Of a stretch of 45,166 bases of DNA, positions 9,295 through 18,293 are shown piece by piece (the stretch's first letter is position 1; each line of letters starts with the position of its first letter). The stretch lies in assembly GCA_020445145.1 (NCBI GenBank), contig JAGRHC010000061.1, positions 1-45,166 on the forward strand. The letters are read 5' to 3'. The position numbers and the translations under genes were made by a program. The stretch comes from Alphaproteobacteria bacterium. GTDB taxonomy: Bacteria; Pseudomonadota; Alphaproteobacteria; Micavibrionales; Micavibrionaceae. The notes below the pieces were generated by a model. It worked only from the letters and a program-made list of their open reading frames with translations, was not told the origin of the DNA and did not search any database.

Positions 9295-10716
9295 ATGTCC
9301 ATAAAAAAACAAAAAAATCATGAGATAAGGAAGGGACGGAAAAAAAGCCTCTCGACGATTCTTGCCTCTATTTTGTTCTTTTTTGTTTGTGCGGGATTTA
9401 TTTCAGTGTCTTCCCTGCCAGCTCTGGCTTGTTGTTTGTGTACTGTAACAGTGAATTTATCAGCTCCATTCGCCTGGGATAGGGCTGAGGACGATTTTGA
9501 TCAGGAAATCAACGACCAGTTCCTGAGGCTTGAGAGCTTCATCGTTCATCAGATGTGGGAAAAAAGTATTCTTCCAGTGATGATGGAGATGGCCAATGAG
9601 TTCTCTGCCGTTGCGATGTGGCAGGTTCAGGCAATCGGCATGTTTATCGATGCCAAACAACAAATGGAAACACAGCTTGTCGAGCAGGAAATAAGGGCTA
9701 GGATCCTAAAAGACTTCCAACCCAGTGAGAGTGTCTGTAGCTTTGGAACAGTTGTGAGAAGTTTGGCTGCGACGCAGACTCGAAACGAAATTCAGGCGAT
9801 TGCATTAGGGCAACGTTCGCTTGATCGCCAGCTTGGTAATACAAATACAGCTGACATGTATGGAAACGATTTACAAAACGCAAACCGTATCAATCATTTT
9901 CGAGGAAAATACTGTGACGAAAATGACCGTATGAATGCAATGGCTGCTGTCTGTCCGACGATGAAGTGGACGAGCTTGACGAGCACGCAAAAACATTTCA
10001 TCAATCGTGATATCGATTATCTCAGAACAATCGAAACGCCCGGGTCGCTCAAGGTTGATTTCACGAATGATCAAATCTTGTATACCTCTGGAACGCCCAA
10101 TATCCATAATGAGGATGAAGAAGATGTCATGACATTGGCCACAAATCTTTTCGGGTTCCAGAACTTCCCGCGACCACCCGCTCGTCTCTTAAAAAATAAA
10201 GATCCCACAAGCTTGGACAGCCTGTCTCCAATGCAAGAATACTACATGGATATGCGCTCAATTATTGCAAAACGATCCGTCGCGGAAAATAGCTACAACA
10301 CGATCGTAAGTCTGAAATCCGAAGGAATTACCACTACGAATGCAAGCGGTACACAAGTGCCGATGAATGCAAGAGTGTACATGGAAAGGATCATGGGAGA
10401 TCTCGGTGTCCCCTCTGCTGATATTCTTGCGCTGATAGGGGATAACCCAAGCTACGATGCGCAAATGGAAATTTTGACAAAAAAAATGTTTCAAAATCCA
10501 CAGTTTTACGTGAATTTGTACGACACGCCAGCAAACGTAAAAAGAAAAGCAGTCGCGATGCAAGCGATCAAATTGATGCAGAAATTTGATATGTTTAAGA
10601 GTTATCTGCGCGGCGAAGCAACATTTTCAATTCTGTTAGAATTGGCAGTTGTTGATCTGCAAAAAGAGATAGAAGATGAAATCCGTAGTGTTGATGTGAG
10701 CGGAAATAGACAATGA
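9295..10716 (+). CDS. Exported Cys-rich helical protein, paralogue 3 of 5
   Basis: The 473-aa protein has a very basic N-terminus and a strong hydrophobic segment (21-40). Cleavage is likely at ALA just before CCLC (C46, C47, C49). A lipoprotein alternative exists but the lipobox is not canonical. In the core, the motif that reads HKDYHPSE in its siblings is changed to LKDFQPSE (about 138-145), losing both histidines, while the following cysteine is kept. KYCDEN, NRDIDY, IIAKRSVAENSYN and NPSYDAQMEILTKK are all present. Its stop overlaps the next start by 4 bases. Function unknown; the altered motif makes it the most diverged core of the five. Confidence 0.85.
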   Translation: MSIKKQKNHEIRKGRKKSLSTILASILFFFVCAGFISVSSLPALACCLCTVTVNLSAPFAWDRAEDDFDQEINDQFLRLESFIVHQMWEKSILPVMMEMANEFSAVAMWQVQAIGMFIDAKQQMETQLVEQEIRARILKDFQPSESVCSFGTVVRSLAATQTRNEIQAIALGQRSLDRQLGNTNTADMYGNDLQNANRINHFRGKYCDENDRMNAMAAVCPTMKWTSLTSTQKHFINRDIDYLRTIETPGSLKVDFTNDQILYTSGTPNIHNEDEEDVMTLATNLFGFQNFPRPPARLLKNKDPTSLDSLSPMQEYYMDMRSIIAKRSVAENSYNTIVSLKSEGITTTNASGTQVPMNARVYMERIMGDLGVPSADILALIGDNPSYDAQMEILTKKMFQNPQFYVNLYDTPANVKRKAVAMQAIKLMQKFDMFKSYLRGEATFSILLELAVVDLQKEIEDEIRSVDVSGNRQ

Positions 10717-12038
10717 TAAGATTTTTGACAAACAAGTCAGGAAAACTGAGGCGGGCTGTATTAGCGGTCCTCTTCGGCATATTTTTGTCGGTGTCTTTCG
10801 TCGCAATGCCTGTAAAAGATGCATCGGCGACGTGCTGCGCATGCTGTAGCTGTTCCGGATCAACAATTCCAGTGGACGACGCGCTCTGGATTAGAGATTG
10901 GCTGTTACTCAACACATATTTCACCCTACAATTTGAACTGGCGCATGTCTATTGGTGGGACTGGCGATTTTGGCAAACAGAACTCCTCCCCGCCATGATG
11001 ATGATGGCCGAGCAACTCTCTGCTGTCGGTATGCAACAAATTATGATGATAGGGTCCCTGCTAGATGCGCAGGAACTCTCCCAAACCCAGCGCTTGCTTC
11101 AGGAAATGCATGCAAGGGCCCACAAAGACTATCACCCAAGCGTAGGTATGTGTGAATTTGGAACCCGAGTTGTTAGTCTGGTTGCATCCGATCGTCGTGG
11201 TGAAATGGATGCATATATTATGGCGCAGCGTTCAATTAACAGGATGTTGGGAAATGCCAATACGCTTGGGGCTGGCGGTATGCACAGCGATATGAGTAAT
11301 CGAATCGAAACGTTCAAAAAACATTTCTGTGATCCCTACGATAATGATAACGCTCTCAGAAGATTCTGCCCCTCGCCCGGAAGTTCAAGCCACTTTAACA
11401 ATGATGTGGATTATGGGCGCAGCGTAGCCTACCCTTGGACAATCACAGCAGATTTTGGCGACACCGCTTTGACGGACGCAGAGCGAGATGTCATGGCGCT
11501 CGGTAATAATCTCTATGCCACGGATACGTATGTTCGCCTAAAACCTGAAGCCCTCAGGAATATTCCAGCCAACGGTATAGAAGGTTTGAAGCAGGCCTAT
11601 CTGGATATGCGTTCAGTCGTTGCCAAACAAAGTGTCGCAGAAAATAGTTTCAATGCTTTGATGGCAATGAAGCAGGAAGGAACAACAGGTTCGTACAACT
11701 TTTTAGTCGTTTACTTACTGGAGTTAGGCGTTCCATTTTTCGAAATTAATGACTACTTAGGCGAGCACCCGAGCTATTACGCGCAGATGGAAATTTTAAC
11801 CAAAAAGGCTTACCAAAACCCCAATTTCTACACCGAACTTTATGACACACCTGCAAACGTAGAAAGAAAAGGGGCGGCGATTGAAGCCATTTCGATGATC
11901 CAGAAATTTGATATGCTGAAAAGCTATCTCAGAACGGAAGCATCCTTGTCCATTCTGCTGGAAATGAGTGTTGAACAGTCTCAAAAAGAAATTGAAGACA
12001 TTATCCGCAACATTGATGTAAGTCAGGACAAACAATAA
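10713..12038 (+). CDS. Exported Cys-rich helical protein, paralogue 4 of 5
   Basis: This is the shortest member, 441 aa. It has a signal peptide (hydrophobic 15-31, cleavage near ASA at residue 39). Five cysteines lie within seven mature residues (C41, C42, C44, C45, C47). A Trp-rich helix follows, then LSAVGMQQIMMIGSLLDAQ, the motif HKDYHPSVGMC (137-147), HFCDPYDN and RFCPSP. The C-terminal block is HPSYYAQMEILTKK and LYDTPANVERKGAAIE. The end, including KSYLRTEASLSILLEM, closely matches paralogue 3, suggesting those two are a duplication pair. It overlaps paralogue 3 by ATGA and is followed after 2 bases by paralogue 5. Confidence 0.85.
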   Translation: MIRFLTNKSGKLRRAVLAVLFGIFLSVSFVAMPVKDASATCCACCSCSGSTIPVDDALWIRDWLLLNTYFTLQFELAHVYWWDWRFWQTELLPAMMMMAEQLSAVGMQQIMMIGSLLDAQELSQTQRLLQEMHARAHKDYHPSVGMCEFGTRVVSLVASDRRGEMDAYIMAQRSINRMLGNANTLGAGGMHSDMSNRIETFKKHFCDPYDNDNALRRFCPSPGSSSHFNNDVDYGRSVAYPWTITADFGDTALTDAERDVMALGNNLYATDTYVRLKPEALRNIPANGIEGLKQAYLDMRSVVAKQSVAENSFNALMAMKQEGTTGSYNFLVVYLLELGVPFFEINDYLGEHPSYYAQMEILTKKAYQNPNFYTELYDTPANVERKGAAIEAISMIQKFDMLKSYLRTEASLSILLEMSVEQSQKEIEDIIRNIDVSQDKQ

Positions 12039-12040
12039 AA

Positions 12041-13885
12041 ATGGAAGAAAAGCGGACAGAAAATACTAAAAAAATATTTATCACGCGATTGAAAAAGCCG
12101 CGCACCATAGCTTTATTGTCTTTGGCTTCTATATTGGGTGTCGGAGGTATCGCTGTTTTGAATACGAATCAGGGCGTATCGAGGATTGGTGGCAATGAAT
12201 CCGAGAACGCAATTCAAATTACGGCAAACGCATTCCCGCCCGGCACGCAGATTTCATATGAGGTCTTGGAAGGTGGTCAAGTTCTCGAAAAGGGACAGGA
12301 CAAAGTTGATCCATCGGGGCAGGTTGATCTTGGTATTCCAACCCTGTCTGACCAAAATAAAAAAACCGGGACTCTCACATACAAAATGAGGGTCCAGCCA
12401 GCCCCCCTGACGGAAGAAGATGCGGCACAAGGGTCCAAAACACTGGATTTGCTCTTCGAAGTTCAGCGTCAGACGGGGGAAATGTCATTCTCAGGAACCG
12501 GGCTGGGAGAATACGCTGATATTACGATTGGAAGCGGTAAAAAAGAAACAAAGCGTAAAGCCGATTGGGCTGGTCGTTTTTCAGAAAATAAAATCGGGAA
12601 ATACTCATCTGAAAAAGAAAAAGACAGAGCGCTGACTTTTACAATCGACAGTGCAATTTTTAAAAATAAGAAAACAGATAGGGAAGACGAGAATCCAACT
12701 CTAAAAGTTGCGACAATCATCATCCCCCCCTGGCAGCCACCATGGCCCATTTTTGGTGATGAAAACCCGCCGGGTGTAGGTGATGTACAAAGTCGTTACA
12801 GCTCATCGATGATCAGGGCAACGCTTCAACTTTCTGCTGTTATGGCGCAGCAGGTGACGATTATTGGAACACTGATCGATGCAAAGATGCAGCTTGAGGT
12901 GCAAAGAAAAATGCAGGAGCTTCAGGCTCGGGCTCACAAGGATTATCACCCTAGTGAAGAAATATGCAAATACGGGACGTTTATCCGCAGCGTCGCAACG
13001 ACGGAAAGCAAAATGGAGGTAACGAAATTTGCGCTCGACCGCATTTTGATGGACCAATATCTCGGCGTCAGAAACAACCATACAGCAGAAGGTAATGCGG
13101 TTGTCGGACAAAACATTATGAATGATCGTTTCGAAAAAACATATTGTGATCGAAACAACAATAATGCTGGTCTGGATTATATGTGTCAGACCGGAACAAC
13201 AGCCGCAGATAAGGCCAGATATAACAAGGATATTGATTTCTCAAAAACGCTGGAATTTCCGCTGACCCTGAATGTCGATTTTACCGACGGGACAGCAACG
13301 CCCGATGAAGAAGACGTAATTTCGCTTGCACAAAATCTCTATTTCTCACAGATGTTTGAAGATCCAAAACACTTCAAGGACCCTGATAAATCGATTTTGG
13401 AAGTAAACCCATCCCTGCACTACAATACACGTAGCTATGCCGCGAAGATGAATATCGCCCATAACAGCTTTATTAACCTTGTTGCGATGAAAAGCGCCGC
13501 GCCAACAGGGCCTACAGGTCCATCCTTAACAGAGGATGCCGGGTGGTCATACATGAAATCCATGATGCGGGAATTCGGCCTGACAGACGCCGAAATCAAC
13601 AGCTATCTCGGGGATCGCCCAAGTTATTACGCCCAGATGGAAGTTCTGACCAAGAAAATTTACCAAAGCCCGAATTTCTACACAAACCTCTACGACAAAC
13701 CGGTCAACGTCGAGCGGATTGGCATCGCGCTGGACGCCATCACCCTCATGGCACAAAGAGATCGTTACGAGTCACTGCTCCGCCGTGAAATGCTGACATC
13801 CTTGCTGGTCGAGCAGGCCTTGGACAAGGAAGTCACCAACACCTCTGTCAACATGTTTGAAGGGATGCAAAAAGGGCAGCAATAA
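12041..13885 (+). CDS. Membrane-anchored paralogue 5 of 5 with extra beta-rich N-terminal domain
   Basis: The 614-aa protein is the longest copy. It has a basic N-terminus, one hydrophobic helix (21-41) without a clear cleavage site, then about 180 residues not found in the other four. That insert has alternating polar and hydrophobic strands, for example QISYEVLEGG and TLTYKMRVQP, and looks Ig-like or beta-sandwich. The shared core starts near residue 250 with HKDYHPSEEIC at 299-309, TYCDRNNN, YMCQTG, NKDIDF and RPSYYAQMEVLTKK. It lacks the N-terminal Cys cluster but keeps the three core cysteines. I infer an anchored version that may hold or dock the exported siblings. Confidence 0.83.
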   Translation: MEEKRTENTKKIFITRLKKPRTIALLSLASILGVGGIAVLNTNQGVSRIGGNESENAIQITANAFPPGTQISYEVLEGGQVLEKGQDKVDPSGQVDLGIPTLSDQNKKTGTLTYKMRVQPAPLTEEDAAQGSKTLDLLFEVQRQTGEMSFSGTGLGEYADITIGSGKKETKRKADWAGRFSENKIGKYSSEKEKDRALTFTIDSAIFKNKKTDREDENPTLKVATIIIPPWQPPWPIFGDENPPGVGDVQSRYSSSMIRATLQLSAVMAQQVTIIGTLIDAKMQLEVQRKMQELQARAHKDYHPSEEICKYGTFIRSVATTESKMEVTKFALDRILMDQYLGVRNNHTAEGNAVVGQNIMNDRFEKTYCDRNNNNAGLDYMCQTGTTAADKARYNKDIDFSKTLEFPLTLNVDFTDGTATPDEEDVISLAQNLYFSQMFEDPKHFKDPDKSILEVNPSLHYNTRSYAAKMNIAHNSFINLVAMKSAAPTGPTGPSLTEDAGWSYMKSMMREFGLTDAEINSYLGDRPSYYAQMEVLTKKIYQSPNFYTNLYDKPVNVERIGIALDAITLMAQRDRYESLLRREMLTSLLVEQALDKEVTNTSVNMFEGMQKGQQ

Positions 13886-13945
13886 AGCCAGCCCGCATCC
13901 GCCATCCTCCAGATTGGCATTTTCTTTGCATTGTACACATTTAAT

Positions 13946-13974
13946 CCCGAACGCTTCGCAAAAGCGGAGCGGGG
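13946..13974 (+). other. Hairpin between the paralogue operon and flgK
   Basis: CGCTTCGC and GCGGAGCG pair (one G-T) around AAAA, extended by CCC/GGG across a two-base bulge. There is no T-run, so it is not a standard intrinsic terminator; it may be an RNA end or a processing structure. Confidence 0.45.
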
Positions 13975-14000
13975 AAGTGCGTATGATATGAGGAAGAAAA

Positions 14001-16397
14001 ATGGGACTTGCCGGCCTGGATGCCGCCCTTTCAGGGCTTAAAATATACCAGAAGCAGATCGAAGTGATCTCGACCAACGTCGCAAACGTCGGCACAGATG
14101 GCTATACGCGGAAAATTTTGCCGCAAAGCTCGCAGGCCATTCAGGGCGAGACCGTTGGCGTAACCCAGGAAACAATCGTCCGCAATGTCGACAGCCGCTT
14201 AACCCGCGACCTCTGGACGCAGGTGAGCGCCGTAGGCTATTACGACGTGCAGGCAACGTACCTGAACCGGATTGACCAGTTCCACGGCGACCCTGCGGCA
14301 GAAATCTCCATCGCCTCGGAAGTCTCGAGACTTTATGACGCCTTCGCCGCCCTCGCAGACACGCCCGAAGACCAATTCCTGCTCTCCAGCACCGTCAGTC
14401 AGGCACAGGACACCGCAAAAAAGATCAACGATTTCTCGGACTACATCACAACCCTGCGCAACGACGCCCAGTCCGAAGCAAAATCAATCGTCGGTGATAT
14501 TAATGACCTGTTGGTACAAATTGCCGACCTCAACAACCAGATCCGCTTCTCGACCGTATCGGGAAAAACCACAGCCGCTCTGGAAGACAAACGCGATCAG
14601 GCCGTCAAGGAACTGGCAGATGATATGGATATCAGCTTCTTCTCGCGCGGCGACGGCGTTTTGGTCGTCCAGACATCGCAAGGGATCGAACTGGCCTCCG
14701 ATAAGGCGCAAACGCTGACGTTCCGCTCCACGCCGCTGTCTGCATCGTCATACTACCCGGACTCGGCGGCCGGAATTTACGTCGGAGATCCGGCGTCGGA
14801 CCCCAGCGCGTTCGACATCACAGAACGCTCGATCGGTGGACGGCTCGGCGGTTTGATCGAATTGCGCGACGAGATATTCCCCAAGCAAATGGCGCAGCTT
14901 GACGAACTCGCACAAAAAATGGCGCTGCGCTTTGAGGAGCAGGGTCTGCGTCTTTTCACCGATGCATCGGATACGGTCCCCTCGGACACAGCGCCAGACC
15001 CGACGACGGACCCTCCAACAGCCGTAGGCTATGTCGGGTTTTCTGCAAAAATTCAGGTAAACAGCCAGATCGTCAACGATCCGACCTTGATTCAAAGCGG
15101 GACATATGGCGGCAACTTGCCGTCCGGCGCGAATGACGTGATCCGCAGGGTCATGGAATATACATTCAGCAACATCGAATACCAAAAGGCGGCAAACGAC
15201 ACCACCGCAACATCCGTCGATATCAGGGCCAATGCGACCGGAACAACCACACTGCAAGATTGGCTGGGTCTGGATTCATCGGCCACGCTGACCAGCGGAA
15301 CACTCCTGAACGACTATGCCAGCATCCCGGCAATGCTGGCCGCTGGAGGCACCACGGTATTCGGCAGCGGAGCAACCGGAACAGACACCTTTATTCTTCG
15401 TTTTGATGATCCAGATATCGGCAGCGGCCCCTACGATGTACAGATTGATCTAAGCGCCGTCGTAGCCTCCGGGAGCGGCGCAGCACAGGACCTGATCAAT
15501 ACAATCACGGCGGATGCGAACTGGGCCAATATCGTCTCCGATTTCGGGGCCAGCGTCTCGGTTGATTCAAACGGAGCCTTGGTCATCAACAGCCGCGGGA
15601 ACATCGAAGTTGCCACAAGCGCAACCCAGCCGCTCTCAGATACGGGTTATTCGTTCCTGGGTATGACAACTGAAGTGGTGGAGGCAGAAGACCCGTATTT
15701 CGACGTCAAAGTCGGAAACCGCGACGCCGTGCGCGTCACGATCGAGCCGACGGATACAGAAACGGAATTGCTGGCAAAGCTAAATGCCATCGACGGTGTG
15801 GCTGCGCAAATCGATTCAAATGGCTTCTTGACCATCCGCCCCGGCAACAGTTTCACATCACCGGATTTCGGAGGCGACATCCGCATCATCAGCGGCCCGT
15901 TCGAAACCAGCAGCGCGGCGCTCACCGGAACAGCCGCCGGCCGGACCAGCATCGCGAACGGTGTAAGCATCACATCGGCGCTCTTCGGCACATATCAGGA
16001 TCTCGGCGGCGGCGTCTACGAGGATCAGTCCCCGATCATCGACGTTGAGTATCAATCGGAAATTACCAGTGGGAGCGGCACCTACCTGGGGTTCCGCGAA
16101 GATTACCTGGGCCCCGGCGCAAACATCACAACAGGCATCACGGGCGCATCGTCGCTCACCGATCTGGCCGCAAAAATCATCGATGAAAACACGCAGCAAC
16201 TCAATCTGGTCCAGTCCCGTCAGGAAGACGAGGCAACATTGCAGGATTTGATCCAGCAAAAAGTGCTCGATGATTCCGGCGTAAACCTCGACGAGGAACT
16301 CGGGAACCTGACAGTAATCCAGACCGCCTATGCGGCCTCGGCGCGCGTCATCAGCGCCATCAATCAAATTTTTGATGACCTACTGAATGTGCTCTAA
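14001..16397 (+). CDS. flgK: Flagellar hook-associated protein FlgK
   Basis: The 798-aa protein forms the first hook-filament junction zone. The N-terminus (GLAGLDAALSGLKIYQKQIE, then STNVANVGTDGYTRK) is the conserved helical D0 region of rod, hook and HAP proteins. The C-terminus (LTVIQTAYAASARVISAINQ, then FDDLL) is the matching D0 helix. The centre, rich in Ser/Thr/Gly and Asp, is long and variable, which makes this larger than the roughly 550-aa enteric FlgK. GAGGAAG lies five bases before the ATG. flgL follows after 19 bases, the usual pair. No other flagellar genes are in the window, so the rest of the machinery must be elsewhere. Confidence 0.93.
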   Translation: MGLAGLDAALSGLKIYQKQIEVISTNVANVGTDGYTRKILPQSSQAIQGETVGVTQETIVRNVDSRLTRDLWTQVSAVGYYDVQATYLNRIDQFHGDPAAEISIASEVSRLYDAFAALADTPEDQFLLSSTVSQAQDTAKKINDFSDYITTLRNDAQSEAKSIVGDINDLLVQIADLNNQIRFSTVSGKTTAALEDKRDQAVKELADDMDISFFSRGDGVLVVQTSQGIELASDKAQTLTFRSTPLSASSYYPDSAAGIYVGDPASDPSAFDITERSIGGRLGGLIELRDEIFPKQMAQLDELAQKMALRFEEQGLRLFTDASDTVPSDTAPDPTTDPPTAVGYVGFSAKIQVNSQIVNDPTLIQSGTYGGNLPSGANDVIRRVMEYTFSNIEYQKAANDTTATSVDIRANATGTTTLQDWLGLDSSATLTSGTLLNDYASIPAMLAAGGTTVFGSGATGTDTFILRFDDPDIGSGPYDVQIDLSAVVASGSGAAQDLINTITADANWANIVSDFGASVSVDSNGALVINSRGNIEVATSATQPLSDTGYSFLGMTTEVVEAEDPYFDVKVGNRDAVRVTIEPTDTETELLAKLNAIDGVAAQIDSNGFLTIRPGNSFTSPDFGGDIRIISGPFETSSAALTGTAAGRTSIANGVSITSALFGTYQDLGGGVYEDQSPIIDVEYQSEITSGSGTYLGFREDYLGPGANITTGITGASSLTDLAAKIIDENTQQLNLVQSRQEDEATLQDLIQQKVLDDSGVNLDEELGNLTVIQTAYAASARVISAINQIFDDLLNVL

Positions 16398-16416
16398 ACG
16401 ATAAAGGAAAACGGGA

Positions 16417-17610
16417 ATGACAGGCGTATCAACACTAGGGCAGGCTCTGCGGCAGATCGAAAACATCAAGAACCAGCAAACAGCCTTCAACACGCTCTCA
16501 TCGCAGCTCACAACCGGCAAAAAAAGCCTCTCTTTTACAGGCCTCGGCACCGATACGCTGGCCTCGACAAGAGCGCGCACGTCGCTGTCATCACTCTCCG
16601 TTTACGCCAGCAACATCGACAGGGCAGACCTGCGGATCAACCTGATGCTCAATTCCGTAGAGGAGTTCCAGTCGCAAACCGGGAACATCTCAAGCGCTCT
16701 TGTGAATTTCTTGCAAGAAGGCGTGCACCAGAAGGGGGCAACGATAACCTACGACGACCCATCAACCCCGGAAGTTGAGGAAACCCCGGTCGGCATGACA
16801 TCGGCAGAGTCTGATAATGATCTGCAGAGCTTGATCGACATCGCCGGGAATCTCTACGACTTCATGATCAGCCTTCTCAACACCAAGGACGGAGATCGCT
16901 ACATTTTCGGCGGCGCGGAAACGCTGACCAAGCCTCTGAACGACGGGGGAACGCTGGACGCCGCCATGAGCAGCCTGATCACCAACTGGAAATCAGGATC
17001 AATTACAACAGATGAACTCATCGCCGATTTGACGGATCGGACAGCCACAAACGGCAACGCAGACGCCATCACCGACACATTGATCGGCTATTCATCCTCC
17101 CTAAGCAGCGGCACCGCCGGAAAAGTCTTCGTCCGCGCCGATAAAAGCGCCGAGCTGGATTACACCACGCTCGCCAATGATCAGAGCTTCCGGGATATTA
17201 TCGTCGCGTTGTCGTTCCTGAAAAACGAGAACTTGCCGCCAATCGCCGATGTTTACGAAGACGGTGTTTACCCCGGTACACCGGATGCGCAGGGAGCGCC
17301 CGGCGCAGACATTGAGGAGATGAAAGAAAATTTCTACGCGGTCTTCAACAAGGTCGTGAGCATGGTTGATAGCGCCATCGATAATATTGACAGCACCCGT
17401 TTCAACCTCGAAAGCGTCCGCGCCCAGATGAAACAGATCGCGGACGATCAGACAAACCAGAAAACGCTTCTGCTCAACGTGGTATCGGATATCGAAGATG
17501 TGGATGTGAACGAGGTCGCCGTCAAGATCAACGCGTTGCAGGTCCAGATCCAGACTTCCTACAGCGTGACCGCGCTGGCAAGCCAGCTCAGCCTTGTAAA
17601 CTTCCTTTAG
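16417..17610 (+). CDS. flgL: Flagellar hook-associated protein FlgL
   Basis: The 397-aa protein is the second junction protein between hook and filament. The flagellin-like N-terminal helix (NQQTAFNTLSSQLTTGKKSL) and the C-terminal helix (EVAVKINALQVQIQTSYSVT, then LASQLSLVNFL) are typical. The region GDRYIFGGAETLTKPL is a common FlgL signature. AAAGGAAAA precedes the ATG. It ends tail to tail with dapB, sharing four bases at the stop codons, so there is no room for a terminator between them. Confidence 0.92.
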   Translation: MTGVSTLGQALRQIENIKNQQTAFNTLSSQLTTGKKSLSFTGLGTDTLASTRARTSLSSLSVYASNIDRADLRINLMLNSVEEFQSQTGNISSALVNFLQEGVHQKGATITYDDPSTPEVEETPVGMTSAESDNDLQSLIDIAGNLYDFMISLLNTKDGDRYIFGGAETLTKPLNDGGTLDAAMSSLITNWKSGSITTDELIADLTDRTATNGNADAITDTLIGYSSSLSSGTAGKVFVRADKSAELDYTTLANDQSFRDIIVALSFLKNENLPPIADVYEDGVYPGTPDAQGAPGADIEEMKENFYAVFNKVVSMVDSAIDNIDSTRFNLESVRAQMKQIADDQTNQKTLLLNVVSDIEDVDVNEVAVKINALQVQIQTSYSVTALASQLSLVNFL

Positions 17611-18266
17611 ATAATATTCTCTAAACCAAGGACAAGAGTGTCGAGCATCACCGCTTTCTCGCAGGAAATGCGAATACCTTTTTTAAAGCTCTCGCGGCTG
17701 AAACTCTCATGGTCGATCAGGAGCCGCTCGCCCGTCCCGGCGAAATAAACCTGCTGCTTGGCCAGAAAACCGTCCGAGCGCACCGAGACGATATGCTCCT
17801 CATCCAGCCCGATCGAATTGGCCGTATAACGCGCCGTCCCCGAAGGCTTGTCCTTCTTCGCCGCGTGGTGATATTCGATGATCGAAACGTCGGAATAATA
17901 TTGCGCCGCCTTCTGCACCATCTGGTTCGTCAGCGCCATCGCCAGCGAGAAATTCGGCGCAATCACCCCGCCGATCCCCTTATCCTTGCAAAGGCTTTGC
18001 AAATGGGCAATATCCGAAGCGCTAAGACCGCTCGCCCCGATCACGGGCCGCACACTGTGCGAGATCAAAGTCTTGGCGTTCTTCAAAACACTCAAATGAT
18101 CGGTCAGCTCAACCGCGATATCCGGCTGCGTATCCTCCAGGACCGTCGCAAGATCGTCGCTGCGCCCCACCCGCGCCACAACCTCAAACCCGTCCATATC
18201 GGCCAGCGTCTCATCCGCAATCCGTCCCATCCGCCCCGCGGCACCGATAATAACGACTGTTGTCAT
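17607..18266 (-). CDS. dapB: 4-hydroxy-tetrahydrodipicolinate reductase
   Basis: This cytoplasmic enzyme uses NAD(P)H to reduce the dihydrodipicolinate-type intermediate of lysine and meso-diaminopimelate synthesis. The N-terminal Rossmann motif is IIGAAGRMGR. The catalytic and substrate-binding signature is EYHHAAKKDKPSGTA. At 219 aa it is shorter than the 240-270 aa of many DapB proteins, with a compact middle, but both signatures are intact. It is the last gene of a minus-strand run after guaA and a hypothetical gene. Confidence 0.88.
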   Translation of the reverse strand: MTTVVIIGAAGRMGRIADETLADMDGFEVVARVGRSDDLATVLEDTQPDIAVELTDHLSVLKNAKTLISHSVRPVIGASGLSASDIAHLQSLCKDKGIGGVIAPNFSLAMALTNQMVQKAAQYYSDVSIIEYHHAAKKDKPSGTARYTANSIGLDEEHIVSVRSDGFLAKQQVYFAGTGERLLIDHESFSRESFKKGIRISCEKAVMLDTLVLGLENII

Positions 18267-18293
18267 GGTGGTGTGCCTTTTACTATGTGTCCG

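Larger units (their letters stand above)
6468..13885 (+). other. Operon of five tandem paralogues beside the Dot/Icm-like genes
   Basis: Five same-strand genes follow each other with gaps of 5, 5, -4 and 2 bases, so they are almost certainly one transcript. Their products align over the whole core: LSAVAMxQVxxIGxxxDAxxQ, then AHKDYHPSExxCxxGTxxRS, YCDxxxN, NxDxDY, an Ala/Arg-rich helix with AKxxVAxxSFN, and finally NPSYYAQxE, PxFYxxLYDxPANVxRK. The family is present as complete copies, not fragments. Confidence 0.9.

Noticed and set aside
13946..13974. Intrinsic terminator after the paralogue operon
   Set aside because: The stem is reasonable but no T-run follows, so I list it only as a hairpin.
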